A DNA stretch of 64,000 bases from Isochrysis galbana (lineage: Eukaryota > Haptophyta > Isochrysidales > Isochrysidaceae). Positions 29,730 to 40,323 of this stretch are shown one piece after another; position 1 is the first letter of the stretch; every line of letters starts with the position of its first letter. Location: the NCBI GenBank assembly GCA_018136815.1, contig CM030936.1, forward strand, positions 3,390,524-3,454,523, written 5' to 3'. The notes beneath the pieces were generated by a model. The model ran no database searches. It saw only the letters and a list, made by a program, of their open reading frames with translations, and was not told the origin of the DNA. A program made the translations under genes and the position numbers.

Positions 29730-32438
29730 CTACTTCCAAGGCCGCCAACAACCCGACGCTCTCGCATTGCGCTCTCCTTCTGGATCCGCAGGCACGTGGA
29801 TGCTGGGCACTCTGCTCGCATTCCACCACAAAAGCCGGTCCATCAACCGCGCCACATCGTCTAGACGCTCGGCCGCAACGTTGCAGAGCTCCCGGGGATC
29901 GGCGACGACGTCATACAGCTGGATCTCCAAGCCTTTCCATATCCAAGGGTCGGCATTGATGCTGATGATCGCTTGGTCTGCAGAGCTACTGCCTCTGAGG
30001 TCAAATTCATGGTTGAGTGCGCGAGATAACGAAAGCGAGGCAGCGCCATTCTGCGTGATACTCTGCAGGGAAGACGCGGCCGCTGGAAGCCAATCTCGTT
30101 TTGAATGCATTGAAGAATTTCTCCACAACGAGTCTCGGATTTCCTCGCGGATCGCAGCTTCGCCTTGGGAACCCACGGTCCCATTGTCAGGTAAGTTCCT
30201 GAGGGGCATCATGGGTGTCTGCGCAGGCGGTGAGCTCGAGACTGGGTCCGATGCGGTTACCGCAGCGGCATCGCCCACGGCGGAGCCCTTGAAGTTCCCA
30301 TGCAAATCAATGCATACAATTCCGCCCTCCCCACCAAAAAGACCTGGCTTGGCGGGCGGTGCAGGATAGGCCGGAGAGAAGCCGGAGGAGTTGACGTCGC
30401 ACCAAAGGGGGGCGCCCCATCTACCAACCAGGAGCTTGAGCGCGCCCATGCGTATTGCAGCGGAGCTGCGATCAGAAGCAAAGCCAGCGAGCAGAATCTC
30501 GGTTCGCACGGCTCCTTGACGGCTTGCGGGTAGGGCTGCATTCGGCATGCCAGCCTGGCTGGCCCCTAGGGGTGCTGCGGGACTAGCGAAAGCATCCCAA
30601 TGGCTAAGTGAGTCGATGGGGCCCGTGGTGAAGCTCCTGCTCCTCCGGGTGGGCCGTGGGCCGTCTTCACTTCCGCTTCCCGTCGCAAGAAGGCCACGTT
30701 CGCGTAGGAATGCTAGGGATCTCTGCCTCGACATAGGGTCATCGCGAGAGAGTGCAGCATCCATGAGGGTTGCCCACCAGTCCACGACTGAAAAGAGCCC
30801 GCTGTAGGTTGAGCCGGGCGAGACGAGGAGCGGGGCACGGACGATGCCGATAGCGCGAAAGCCGCCCTCGTAGAAGGAGTCTTTCCAGCCGCGGAATGGG
30901 AAGTTGAGGCCTCCACATGAAGTACCGCAACGGCAGCATCGCATGCCGTACGAACCACTCTGCCCGCCATTGTCACTCGATAGCACCTACGGGCCGTGAG
31001 AAGCGTGGCGTATAGATCTCTTCGTGCATTCTAGTCGTCCCTGACCGGATGTCCTCCACGCCCGCGCGGCAAGTGGAGTGGAGGTGGAATGGGGGGGGGG
31101 GGGGAGGGGCAAGCGGGCCGGAGGAGTAGTAGGGGGGGAAGGTCATGGGTGGGAACACCCGGCCGTAGTCCATCCATTTACAAAGATGTCTATTGTTTGT
31201 GCAGCAAGCCACGCCCACATTGACAACCTGCCCACCGGCGCTTCGCAGGACAGGGTGTAATGTACTGGCGTCTGCGAGTGTGCCGTGTGGGTGAGTCCAA
31301 CACGATAGTGTGCATAGCAACGTACCATCACAGTGTTATTCAACATGGCGTTCCGCTCCAGAGTCGCCGTAATGTTCCCTATCCCTTCATCCATTGAGGC
31401 AAGCATCTGCGTGTAGACTTGTCGCGACCGGTCCCGAGTCTCATCGGTGAAATTTGTGCGGATCCCTCGGAAATTCCCAAGTAGCGGCGGAGGTTCTTCA
31501 AGTGGCTCATGAACGGACTGCCATGCAATGTAGATGAAAAGAGGTGCTGGAGCTCTAGAGCTGGAAGTACAATGCTTCCCATCACAATCACAGGGCCGGC
31601 CGCCGGTCGGCTGAAACGCTTGAGGGTGGCCGGTAAGAGTCTGGGAAGGGCCTCTTCTCATGTTGGGATGCGAACAGGCGGTGTACGGCGCGGCTGGATG
31701 ATTCGGAAACAAGCTTGGTGTGGCCTCACGCGCCCAACCGTCAAGCAGTTCTTGCACCCTGGAAGTGTAGATGTGCATAGAATAGCTTCCCTCAAATGTA
31801 CCGTTCCTTGCGTGACACACACGTTTGTCGCATGAACTGACCGTGCCAGAATCGCTCTCATGAGCGCGAATCGTAGCGGACATGGCTCGCCCATCCTCGT
31901 TGAGGCCTTGGCATCGGTGCATATCAGTCGCAAACCCGAGACCATGATGGTAGTAGCCCTCATTCCCGTTTAGGTAGCCAAGGTAGGATGCAAAGCCCCT
32001 TCCCCATGGCGCGCAAGAGGCATTGGGGTAGCCTAGGTGCCACTTCCCTACCATATGACACTGGTAGCCGAGTGCTGTAAACGCGTGGGGCAGCAGCGGC
32101 AGTTGTCTGGGCAGGCACGAGGGCTCGCTCGGGCCAAAAAGCGTGTGCTCGCAACCAGTGTGCGCCGAGAACCGGCCGGTAAGGAGTGAGGCGCGCGTGG
32201 GCGTGCAGATGGGCTGGACGTAGTACGACGAGAGGAAGACCCCATTGCCAGCCATTTCGTCGATCGCCGGCGTTGACACATCGGGAGAGCGGCCAAGAGA
32301 GCGCTGGATGAAGCGGGCATCGTAGCTGCCCCAGTCGTCAGCAAGCATTAGCAGCACGTGCGGCCGCGCTCTGAGCGCCATGCGAGACGCTGCTGCAGCC
32401 GTAGCTGATGCCGATGCGGCTGCCGCTCCCTCCCCCAC
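29730..32438 (-). CDS. Formylglycine sulfatase (arylsulfatase family), two exons
   Basis: Exon 1 32438-31326 and exon 2 30986-29730; the intron 31325-30987 (339 nt) begins GTACGT and ends CCGTAG, phase 0. This gives about 789 aa. Seen: metal-binding ADDWG (Asp34/35), the sulfatase signature CTPTRASLLTGR (Cys78 is the residue converted to formylglycine; Pro80 and Arg82 conserved), YQCHMVGKWHLGY with catalytic Lys/His, and across the splice NNTVM|VLSSDNGGQ, the second metal-binding Asp-Asn. FPFRGWKDSFYEGGFRA is also typical of the arylsulfatase group. Such enzymes hydrolyse sulfate esters, here perhaps of sulfated polysaccharides (inference). It is longer than the usual 450-550 aa, with an extended Ser/Ala-rich insertion after residue 450. 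No signal peptide follows Met 32438; a hydrophobic stretch (GWLVLCLSFLLLVALF) lies upstream in another frame near 32570, so a 5' exon is possible. Confidence 0.93.
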
Positions 32439-33373
32439 AAGGCAAACACGGCAGCAGCTTCCCCCCAGCCACGCCGCCCGCCCGGCCCCTTTCTTTCGCC
32501 GCGGCCGTCCATGTCACCGACCGGCGCGAAAATAGTGCCACAAGCAACAGAAAGGAGAGACAGAGTACCAGCCACCCTGTTCTATTTATACTACTGCGGA
32601 GTACGGAAAGGTCAGCCTCGGGTGGGTGGAATTGCCTTGTAGTTGTGGGGATATTATTATCGCTCTCGCTGTACGGCCAACGCACAGCACACTATTGGAT
32701 GGGTGGGAGGGAGAACGAAGTCCGAACAAAGAAAGCGCCTCGCCTCACCACCAGAGTGTATGGGGCCACCGGTCGCCGGTCGCCCCATCGCCCATCGGCG
32801 TCGCACTACTAGTAGATGCGATCCGGATCCGGCGATCCGGCTGGTTCGGCCGTTCGGCCGGCGGCCGTTACTTCATTTCGGCCCGGAGCCCCTGGGACCG
32901 TGCCGCGGCTCCCCATCGGACTTGAGTTCAAGCGTGTGAGTGTGACAACTGGGGCAAGGGTGGGCGCTCGCCGCGCTCCATTTTTCCCAGGTGCCGCCGA
33001 ACGGCCGAACGGCAGGTGGAACTCCCCCGGCAAGTTTCCACAGTTTGACCGTCTCGTGGGGGCGTGGGGCGTGGGAGCCCATGTCCATGCTCGGCTGTAC
33101 GGGGTCGGCACGGGCTGCGGCTTGCGTGCACTTGGACACAGCAGGGATGCCAGCTCCAGCTCGCGGCTCGCGGCCTCTTCAGCAATGGCGGCGTCTGCGT
33201 CTGGCATGACGTCATTCATTTGGATGATGGATGATGGATGATGCGTCGTCATGGTGGGCTGATAGGTCGCCGGTCGGCGCGACGGGATGGGCGGCTGAGA
33301 GGGGGGGGGGAGCGGCGCGCGCTCCATGGCCCTATCTTTATACAGATAGCAGATAGTTATGTGGCGATGAGAG
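32439..33373. other. Spacer upstream of the sulfatase
   Basis: Holds the probable 5' leader or first exon of the sulfatase (see the hydrophobic stretch near 32570). The remainder has overlapping open frames on both strands without motifs. GATGGATGATGGATGAT occurs at about 33225-33242. Confidence 0.35.
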
Positions 33374-33475
33374 CACTAAGTTTATACTTAGTTCGCCCAT
33401 AGGGGGGCACGAGCCCCCCCCCCCTCTCCACTCCTCCCCTGCCATGGGGGAGGAACCACCCATGCTCTTGGCATG
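33374..33475 (-). repeat. Dispersed palindrome-ended repeat, copy 2 (inverted)
   Basis: Reverse-complemented it gives GGTGGTTCCTCCCCCATGGC, AGGGGAGGAGTGGAG, GGGCTCGTGCCCCCC, ATGGGCGAACTAAGTATAAA and CTTAGT, in the same order as the copies at 4440 and 45271. Next to it (33471-33553) CTGATGGTTTGCCAGGAGCA followed by GACTGCCCTGTT is duplicated in tandem, 47 bp apart. Confidence 0.7.
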
Positions 33476-34815
33476 CCTGATGGTTTGCCAGGAGCAGACT
33501 GCCCTGTTGATCTTGGTATGCCTGATGGTTTGCCAGGAGCAGACTGCCCTGTTTCCGTATGTATGGGTTCACGTTGACACGCCCTCGAGGGCCCATTACA
33601 GTAGCTTGGGCAAGGCGTTAACCCATCTGACCTCTTGCAAGTGTTGACGCAGGGCACAACAAGTGTTGACAAAGTGTTGACGCACTTCCACTTGTTAGTG
33701 CCGGTGCTGACATCGACCGCCTCTCGCCTCCTTTCGTCATGTAGCCGTTGCGCGCCTCCGAGATGTACTTCCGGAGCTCGGTGCAGCGGATGTCGATCTC
33801 TTTCTCGCTCATCATGGCTCTGTCGCTCTCTGTCGTCGCTCGACGCTCCGTCCGCTGTCTTTCCTCCCCTCCCTCCTATGTGACTTCTCTCCCCCACTCT
33901 AATAATAGAGTTGTCGGAGATCGTAGCTCACTGCATCTCGCATATCTTCGGAATCATTCCCTCCCTTTCGTTGTTGTTGCAGATCGTTTCTCTTTCTTCG
34001 TTGATTGCCGTTATTTGCAAGAGATGAGACGCGTGTCGTCTGCGGTTGCACCCACCGCAACACCCGAGCAAAACTCTTGTAAAAGGAAGAAATGGGTGGG
34101 ACGATGCGTACAAATAGGTTGCCGCGTCAAGCGAGCTTCCGAATTTGTGCTCAAAGGGCCCACGGGTGCTCTCATCTTCTATTCTAAGCGTCGCTTTCGA
34201 CGTTTGGTTTCTCGGTTATCTTTGGTTTCTCTCGCCTCGTCGTTCTAATTCTGGATTTCTTCTATTTCGGTTGTTCTATTCTCTTTCCATGCCGCTCGTC
34301 GGGACGACTCGAATTTAGTCGGGGAGTGTCGTATTCCATACGATGACAGACTTTTACTTCTAACCTGTGGGTCATTTTAAGCCTCAAGGTCTCGTCGATT
34401 GGTATACCGCCTCTTCTCTTACTTTCTCTCGATGTCATCAAATGTTCCATGACTGTCTTTTGTCTCCTCTCCGTGTATCGATTGTAGCTCCCCAGCGAGG
34501 TCTGTCCTCGTTGTGCCGACCCCTCTGTCGCATGTCTGCGCGCTGCTGAATTGCCTTGGTGCCGACGCTTAGCCGTCCGTCCAGGTGTGGTTAGTTTTTA
34601 GTTTTCGCCCCGTTTGGTTTAGTGTGTGTGGTTCTGTGTCCTAGGTCTTTTCCGAGTCCTTGCGTTGTAGCCTCCCGTGTCTACCTCGGACCTAAGAAGC
34701 TCCCATTCTCATTCTCTCTCTTCCACTAGCTCGCTAGCTAGCCTCGTCTCTACCCTCCGACGCCACGCGTTGCAATCCTCCGACCCTCAGTCTACCTCTG
34801 CGCTCGTGACGCTCG
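33476..34815. other. Spacer, possibly a retroelement leader
   Basis: A short minus-strand frame (33815-33618, MMSEKEIDIRCTELRKYISE) looks protein-like but has no partner. 33890-34810 is T-rich and non-coding, and leads without break into a frame starting MADTLRPDSYYDLSDIFPQA at 34816. The arrangement would suit an LTR and leader before a gag start, but no second LTR or homologous copy is present to prove it. Confidence 0.3.
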
Positions 34816-34970
34816 ATGGCAGACACCCTCAGACCCGACTCTTACTATGACCTTTCAGACATCTTCCCGCAAGCAGCAATCAACGAACCTTCTACGGCCG
34901 CGTCAGCTGCCGGCTCGGTCGAACGGCCCTCTGCCTATGAGCCTGTAGTCATCGCGTGTTCGACAGAAAA
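34816..34970 (+). pseudogene. Start of an unknown frame, truncated by LINE-B sequence
   Basis: MADTLRPDSYYDLSDIFPQA continues for about 50 codons and loses protein character near 34970, where simple sequence and then the LINE-B 3' end begin. Possibly a retroelement gag start. No family is recognised. Confidence 0.3.
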
Positions 34971-35040
34971 AAGTGGGGTGGGGTACCGTGGGGGAAAAAG
35001 TTGCCATGCGCACGCGTCTTCCAACTCAATGCTAACATGA

Positions 35041-35262
35041 CATTCTAAGCGAAAATAAAACTATCACCTGGCCCTCTTTTGACGGAACGCGAGTTAACGC
35101 GAGTTAACTATAACTATCACCTGGCCCTCTTTTGACTTTTTTTGACTGAACGCGAGTTTCGTTGCAGATGTTAGGCGTGTTCCGAAAAGTATACTACGTG
35201 TAGGTAGTGGTTCCATGTGCCGCGAGTGCGGTAAGAATATTATGAAGTTTATTTGTGTGGCG
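35041..35262 (+). mobile_element. LINE-like 3' end, subfamily B
   Basis: It has ACCTGGCCCTCTTTTGACGG (twice, 35058 and 35120), then AGTATACTACGTGTAGGTAG, TGGTTCCATGTGCCGCGAG, TGCGGTAAGAATATTATGAA and GTTTATTT. Its tail matches the minus-strand copies at 6660-6730 and 61607-61660. Confidence 0.5.
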
Positions 35263-35399
35263 ATGAGAGATCTAGAGTTCTGATTGATTCTCTGAAACCA
35301 AATATCGAACATTAGCGTGTAATGAATACAGTAGAAGGCGATTTTTTAGTAGTCCTTTTTTAGGCTGGCGCGGCTGGCGGGGTCCCGCCAGATCGATCG

Positions 35400-35597
35400 G
35401 GACGTGCGCTTCCACTCTCTTTCCCCCTCCTCTCTCCCTCTCCTTCTCCTTCTCCCTCCTGCCTCCTCCCTCCCTCCTCCCTCCCTCCTCCCTCCTCCCC
35501 CATCCCTTCTTCTCTTCCCTCCCCCCCGTTCCTCTCCCCCTCTCTCAATTCTCCTCCCCCCCCCCCCCCCCCAACCGCTCCCCCTCTGCCGGCCGCG
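35400..35597 (+). promoter_or_regulatory. CT-rich leader of the 35598 gene
   Basis: An uninterrupted pyrimidine tract of about 170 nt with CCTCCCTCCTCC units and a C run at 35556-35571 ends 20 nt before the ATG. Same architecture as at 24282 and 37771. Confidence 0.4.
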
Positions 35598-36125
35598 ATG
35601 GTGCTCATCTCGCTGCTCATGCCGCTACGCCACGCGGCGCTCTGCGCGCTGCTCGTGGCGAGCTGCTCTCTCTCTCCGCCACTCGCGATTGCCTCGCAGA
35701 GGGGCGAAGAGCTCAACCCGCCAGTCATCTTCGACGCACGGCCATGCGTGCGGCGCACTCTCCTTGGAGCATGTGCCGAACAGGGGATGCCAGCTGGAGC
35801 CAGTACACCGGCACAAATGGGTGGGGCGCGCATTATTGATGGCAGTGCCGCCCGCGCCGCCGGTGCAGAGCAGGAGGAGTCTGACTACATTCGGCAACTA
35901 CGAGAGAGATCGCTCGCCAATGCAGATGCCAACGCCGCGTTTGTTCGCGAAAAATCACTCGCCAACGGGCTGAGCGGGGCCTTTGGACCCTTCTCAAGGA
36001 CTACGGCCGTGATGAAGGCGGATGGCTCACTCAAAATCCTGCCCATCAGCAAGTATGAACGGCTGAAGGACCGTGGCCTCATCATCACTGCACCTTCAGG
36101 TGAGCACATGCCATTGCACGAGTAG
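35598..36125 (+). CDS. Small secreted or organelle-targeted protein of unknown function
   Basis: A 175-aa frame. Residues about 9-32 form a signal-peptide-like hydrophobic core (ALCALLVASCSLSPPLAIAS) with a good AxA-type cleavage region before QRGEE. The mature part is soluble, with three Cys, and has a repeated element RERSLANADANAAF / VREKSLANGLSGAF and a tidy C-terminus SLKILPISKYERLKDRGLI. In an alga such a leader could route the protein to the plastid or the secretory pathway. I see no known domain. MPLRHAAL at codon 8 is an alternative start. The CT tract just upstream supports it being a gene. Confidence 0.65.
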   Translation: MVLISLLMPLRHAALCALLVASCSLSPPLAIASQRGEELNPPVIFDARPCVRRTLLGACAEQGMPAGASTPAQMGGARIIDGSAARAAGAEQEESDYIRQLRERSLANADANAAFVREKSLANGLSGAFGPFSRTTAVMKADGSLKILPISKYERLKDRGLIITAPSGEHMPLHE

Positions 36126-37560
36126 CTAAGTGGATGAACATACATGTTGACGGCGCCATCTCCTCTTGTGTTGTGAAACTGTGTGTGATCCAGCCGCGGC
36201 GAGAGATCGCGCATGCTGCGCAATTGCGATCCGCTCAGGCCGTGTCTGCCGTTATGAGCCTTCAAGGCTCATAGCACGTGATTTGCGGGCAGCAACCCGA
36301 CTGAAGTGCTGCCTGCCAAAGGGTATTGTCATTCCATGCCCTGCTTGAACTTGAGTGCCTCGCCACTGCTGCAATAAACATGCCTCGCAGGAATGGAGAA
36401 GTTCAAAGAGGGGTTCGATCCCGAGGTGCCCGAACCGCCTCCTTCAAAGTTTTTGGGAGTTTTCTAACTCGCTTAACATCGCCATTTCAGTCAAAGCCTC
36501 AGACTGAGGCATGGCATGTCAACATGGTTGCAAATAATCTGCAGTCCAACCACCTAGGAACCAGCCGGGGGCACAGCGCGCATGCAAGCCGGGCGCCGGC
36601 TATGCGCCAAACCGCACGTTTTTCGCCGACGGAGCGGTAGCATGTAAGTCTCGGAAAGCAGCTGGCCACAATCGTCTCATTCGGGCTCGAGAAGTGAAAG
36701 CATTTTCCTGGAGTGCACCATCCTCGATGCCAACATTGACCTCTGTGTGCAGGATGTTGGCGATGCGACAAACTACGGGACCCGCCACACGCATAGCATG
36801 TGTGTGTGTGTGTAACTGTTGCTATGTGGATCAGGCTATATGTGCGTATGTTGTATGGGATCCTTCTTGAATGCTCATACCTCGCACAAGAGCAGCCAAT
36901 GCCAATGGATGATGAGAAGCGGATGCCCAAAGTTGAAATTCATGGCTTCGTCGTGCATTTGTCATGCCCTACTTATTTCTGTTCTCGTCAACGAAGTTTA
37001 TACGTGGAGTTCACTCATGGCGGTGCACGAGCCTACCCCATCTGCCTCCACTCCTGCAGCTCAGGGGGCAGTGGAGGCTGGGGCTTAGGCTTAGCCCCTA
37101 GACCTAGACCCCCTGCGTCTCCCACGCTCGCCTAGCCGGCCACGGGTGCCGCCCGGCGAGTCCCCTGTCTGCCTGGCGACGCAGGGATGGGGGGAGTCAG
37201 CTCGAGGGCAAGAGGGTGCAACTCGAGGTTCCCTTTTTTTGTGTCACACCCCTCCCCCTCCCGTCTATTTATGTATATAATTTTTATTATTATTGACCCC
37301 TTACTTGCACATTATTCCCACGTACCCCTCATGGCAGCATACTATTGGTCAAGAGACATAAGGTGATTATGATACACTAACTTGAGAAGGTGGCTCGAAT
37401 TGAAGGAGAAGAAGCGGCACTAATTCTCGTTATATTTATCCCTACTGCAACTGTCACTATTATAAAACTCATTCAGATAGATCGAACGAGCGAGGCGAAT
37501 CCCCATCTATTTTGGGCTCGCCTCCCACCGCTCGCGCGCTCCTCGCGTCTGCCGCCGCCC
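36126..37560. other. Intergenic with a strong stem-loop and dispersed repeats
   Basis: TATGAGCCTT-C-AAGGCTCATA (36253-36273) is a perfect 10-bp stem 130 nt after the stop of the preceding gene. A (TG)n run lies at 36797-36813. Copy 2 of the CAGCTCAGGGGGCAG block is at about 37057, and GAGGGTGCAACTCGAGGTTC with a T run at 37208-37240. No gene recognised. Confidence 0.45.
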
Positions 37561-37770
37561 ACCTCGCGCTCCTTCCCCTTCCCCTCCCTTCCCTCACTTC
37601 CCCTCCCCTCCCCTCCCCCCGCCCCCCCTCCTCTCTCTCTCTCCCTCCCTCCCTCCCCTCCCTCCCTACCTGCCTCGTGTCCCCCCTCTCTGCACGTACC
37701 TCCCTCTCCCTCGCTAGCTTCTGTCCTCCTTCCCTCCACCTTCTCTCAGGTCATCTGCCTCTCTGGGCGG

Positions 37771-38727
37771 ATGGCGCTGCCTGTCTCGGCCTTCGAACCG
37801 CTAGATGACTCTCACTATGTCTGCGAGCCGGCTACGATCGCGCTGCCGGCTCCCGAGCTGGTCGAATCGGTGCTGATGCCTGAAATGGAGGAGGCGCTTG
37901 CCAGCCAACTGGGCCATGCGCCGGTGATGGCAGCACCAGCTGTCGAAGGCAAAACGCTGAGCACACTCATGGCGCACCGCGTGCTACGAGACGCCATCGC
38001 ACTACAGCTCGCACGCCGCGGTTTCGATGGGCTGCGCATGCAGCCACTCACGCTTGTCGCCGAGATGGCGGCTTGCTTTATTGGTGCCATTGGGACGCAG
38101 TTGACGCATGTCGAGCCCGCTCCGTTGGGGCCCGGCACGTCATCGGTGTCTCCCTACTTGGCTCTTGTCTTCCGCCTTCAGCGGCATACAAACTTGCGCA
38201 CCCTCAGCGAGTGGGTCAAGCTAAAAGAGCTATTCGCCCGTCACACAGAGCTGAACACGATGCAAGGCACAGCCGCTGCACAACTTGGCAAACAGAAGCA
38301 GCCCTGCTTGGGGGGCAAGCCGCCGGCCGCTGTGCAGCAACTTTACACGGCGCTCCGCGCGACTTGGCATTACAAAATGACTCCGGCTGGCCGTGCTGCA
38401 CATGTGAATGCCGGTCACGCTGATGGCGTCTCCCGTGCAGCTGTTGAGCCCAACGCACTGCAAACTGCCCTGCCGCCAGCAGAGCTTGCCCAAGTCGTCA
38501 ATTTAAACTTGAAAACAAGGAGAACTGCGGATGCATGGCTTCATGGAGTGACGGCTAGCGGTGCTTCTGCCCCCCCCACGCTGTTTCCCGGCGCTTTCCT
38601 GTGTGCCACTGCAACGGATTCTGGCACAGCCGCCCCCGCTGTCAAGCGCCGCAAGCCCCCGACAAAACCTGAGAGCAAAGCCGGTTCCTCCTCACTTGCA
38701 GTAGCGCGTAATGCGAGTTCATTTTGA
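37771..38727 (+). CDS. Histone-fold (bromodomain-associated, TAF8/SPT7-like) protein
   Basis: 318 aa from ATG 37771, preceded by a 200-nt CT tract. The frame is open upstream, but only through that tract. Residues about 64-111 (LMAHRVLRDAIALQLARRGF then DGLRMQPLTLVAEMAACFIG AIG) fit the bromodomain-associated histone fold: a first helix with R-x-[AV], the Gly-Phe-Asp turn, then a long central helix ending in the I-G-x-x motif. This fold occurs in TFIID/SAGA subunits TAF3, TAF8 and SPT7/SUPT7L. A second helical part (125-170) includes LSEWVKLKELFARHTEL. The C-terminus has a nuclear-localisation-like KRRKPPTK. Role in transcription initiation is inferred from the fold, which is recognised by eye only. 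Confidence 0.6.
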   Translation: MALPVSAFEPLDDSHYVCEPATIALPAPELVESVLMPEMEEALASQLGHAPVMAAPAVEGKTLSTLMAHRVLRDAIALQLARRGFDGLRMQPLTLVAEMAACFIGAIGTQLTHVEPAPLGPGTSSVSPYLALVFRLQRHTNLRTLSEWVKLKELFARHTELNTMQGTAAAQLGKQKQPCLGGKPPAAVQQLYTALRATWHYKMTPAGRAAHVNAGHADGVSRAAVEPNALQTALPPAELAQVVNLNLKTRRTADAWLHGVTASGASAPPTLFPGAFLCATATDSGTAAPAVKRRKPPTKPESKAGSSSLAVARNASSF

Positions 38728-40323
38728 GCCCGTGATGTGGACACATACTTATAATAGGTCCGGAAAATATCGGAGAGGGACGTGTCTCGGGCCCATTTGG
38801 TTGCGATAGTTCCTCGAACTCACATACGTCTCGTCGGGTCATTACGGGTTATGGGCGCACGGGCGCATGCATATGAGCCACCAATGGAGAATATTGTGGA
38901 GAGATGCGTCTCAGCGCTATTCGGGTGCGGCGTGTACAATGCCGTCGAAGTCGCGTGCGTCTCGTCGAGGGCTTAGTGAATGAAAGCAAGCCAGTGCCTC
39001 TATCTCCTATGGCCTAGCCTGGAGATGAGATATGTGCCGCGGTTATGCCGCGGTACTCCATGGGGATTGGTATAGATCGGCATGCACGGCAAACGGCATG
39101 GCACACTCAATACCGACAGCACAACTCACAAATACTCGCTCGCTATCAAGTGGCCATGAGTAGCTACTAGATACTACTCCTAGTAGTAGTACAGATACTA
39201 CTACTACTGATAATAATAATACTAGCACAACTAAAAAACTCTTGAAGATGCCGCTACATCTTACAATGCGCTACTAGGTCGCTTTCCCTTCGGGAAACCG
39301 GCTCCAACTCCAACTCCCACGTCCTCGACCCAAGCTCTCCCCCCTTTCCGTTTCTCTCCCTTATTTCTTTTTTTCAGCAATAGTGGGGGGGCTTCGGCCC
39401 ATGTGCACGGCCTTGCGTGGGGGGGCGGGGGGCGAGTCAGCTCGAGAGCATGCCCAGCGCGGGCGTGGGAGTGCGGCTCGCGACCCGCGCCCACTGGAGG
39501 TTTAGGTGGTGTTGATGAATGCCCAGCTCATGCCAAATGGCAGAGCATCAGGATGACCGACAGGCTGTGGACAGGCCCCCCAGAGGAAAATTGGAGTCTG
39601 AAGGGGAGGGCGCGAGGCGCCCCGCCCATGCTGAACTAAGAACTAAGTTGCCTAAGCAGCACTTAGTTGCGTGTGGGGGAGTGAGAAGTCGCTCTTGGTT
39701 GGGGGTGGGGGCAGGCAGGGGGGGGGGGGGGCGAGAGAGCAAGTAAAGGGGCAGAGTGGCGGGCCACTCGCCCTATAAGGCACGCGTAGGGGGGGAGCTG
39801 TACAATACTAGGGGTGCTGCTCCTCTCCGCCATCCTCTCTCCGCCTTCTACCCAAATATGTAAAAATGTGTCGAAATATGCAGATCCGACAAATCTATCC
39901 AAATATGCAATTAACAAGAAAATGTGCTGCATATTTCTGCTTGCTACTTGGGCCTTCTCAACATCTCTTTAAGTCTTTGCCGCATAGGCATAGGCCCATC
40001 TTCCTAGTACTAAGCCAACGGAAGTAGTCGCATATTTATACAGTACACAATACGCAATTTGAAACGTGGGTTGGTAGGTAAGATTCCCATGGCCGGGGTC
40101 GTTGTCATTGTTTGTGTCAACTGCCCGGTCCACTTGAGTAAAGCCGACATGTCCGCCCCGTGCGATCAATTGCCCCGTGCGATCAATTGTGCATCTGGAG
40201 GCAACTCCTCGGTTCTCCCCCCGTAAGAAGCAACGCCCATTGTGCCGTGTGCGCTTGCGACTCTTTGACATGGTGCGTCCGCGGCAAGATTCAAAGCTAG
40301 GGTACGCAAACGAGGCTAGCGTT
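38728..40323. other. Intergenic, no gene recognised
   Basis: TAC/TAG-type trinucleotide repeats at 39160-39215; a G run at 39718-39732; AACTAAGAACTAAGTTGCC at about 39637, a relic of the AACTAAG palindrome family; and AAATATG-rich sequence at 39850-39935 resembling hAT subterminal repeats. The minus-strand gene ends at 40324. Confidence 0.4.

Noticed and set aside
36350-36440. Possible tRNA: GGGGTTCGATCCCG resembles a T-arm and GTGCCTC/GAGGTGC could pair as an acceptor
   Set aside because: The T-stem pairs at only three positions, there is no D-arm or anticodon stem in register, and the acceptor needs two wobble pairs.
37390-37770. Extending the histone-fold gene to 37390
   Set aside because: The added 127 codons come from the CT tract and encode Pro/Ser/Leu runs; ATG 37771 begins protein-like sequence.
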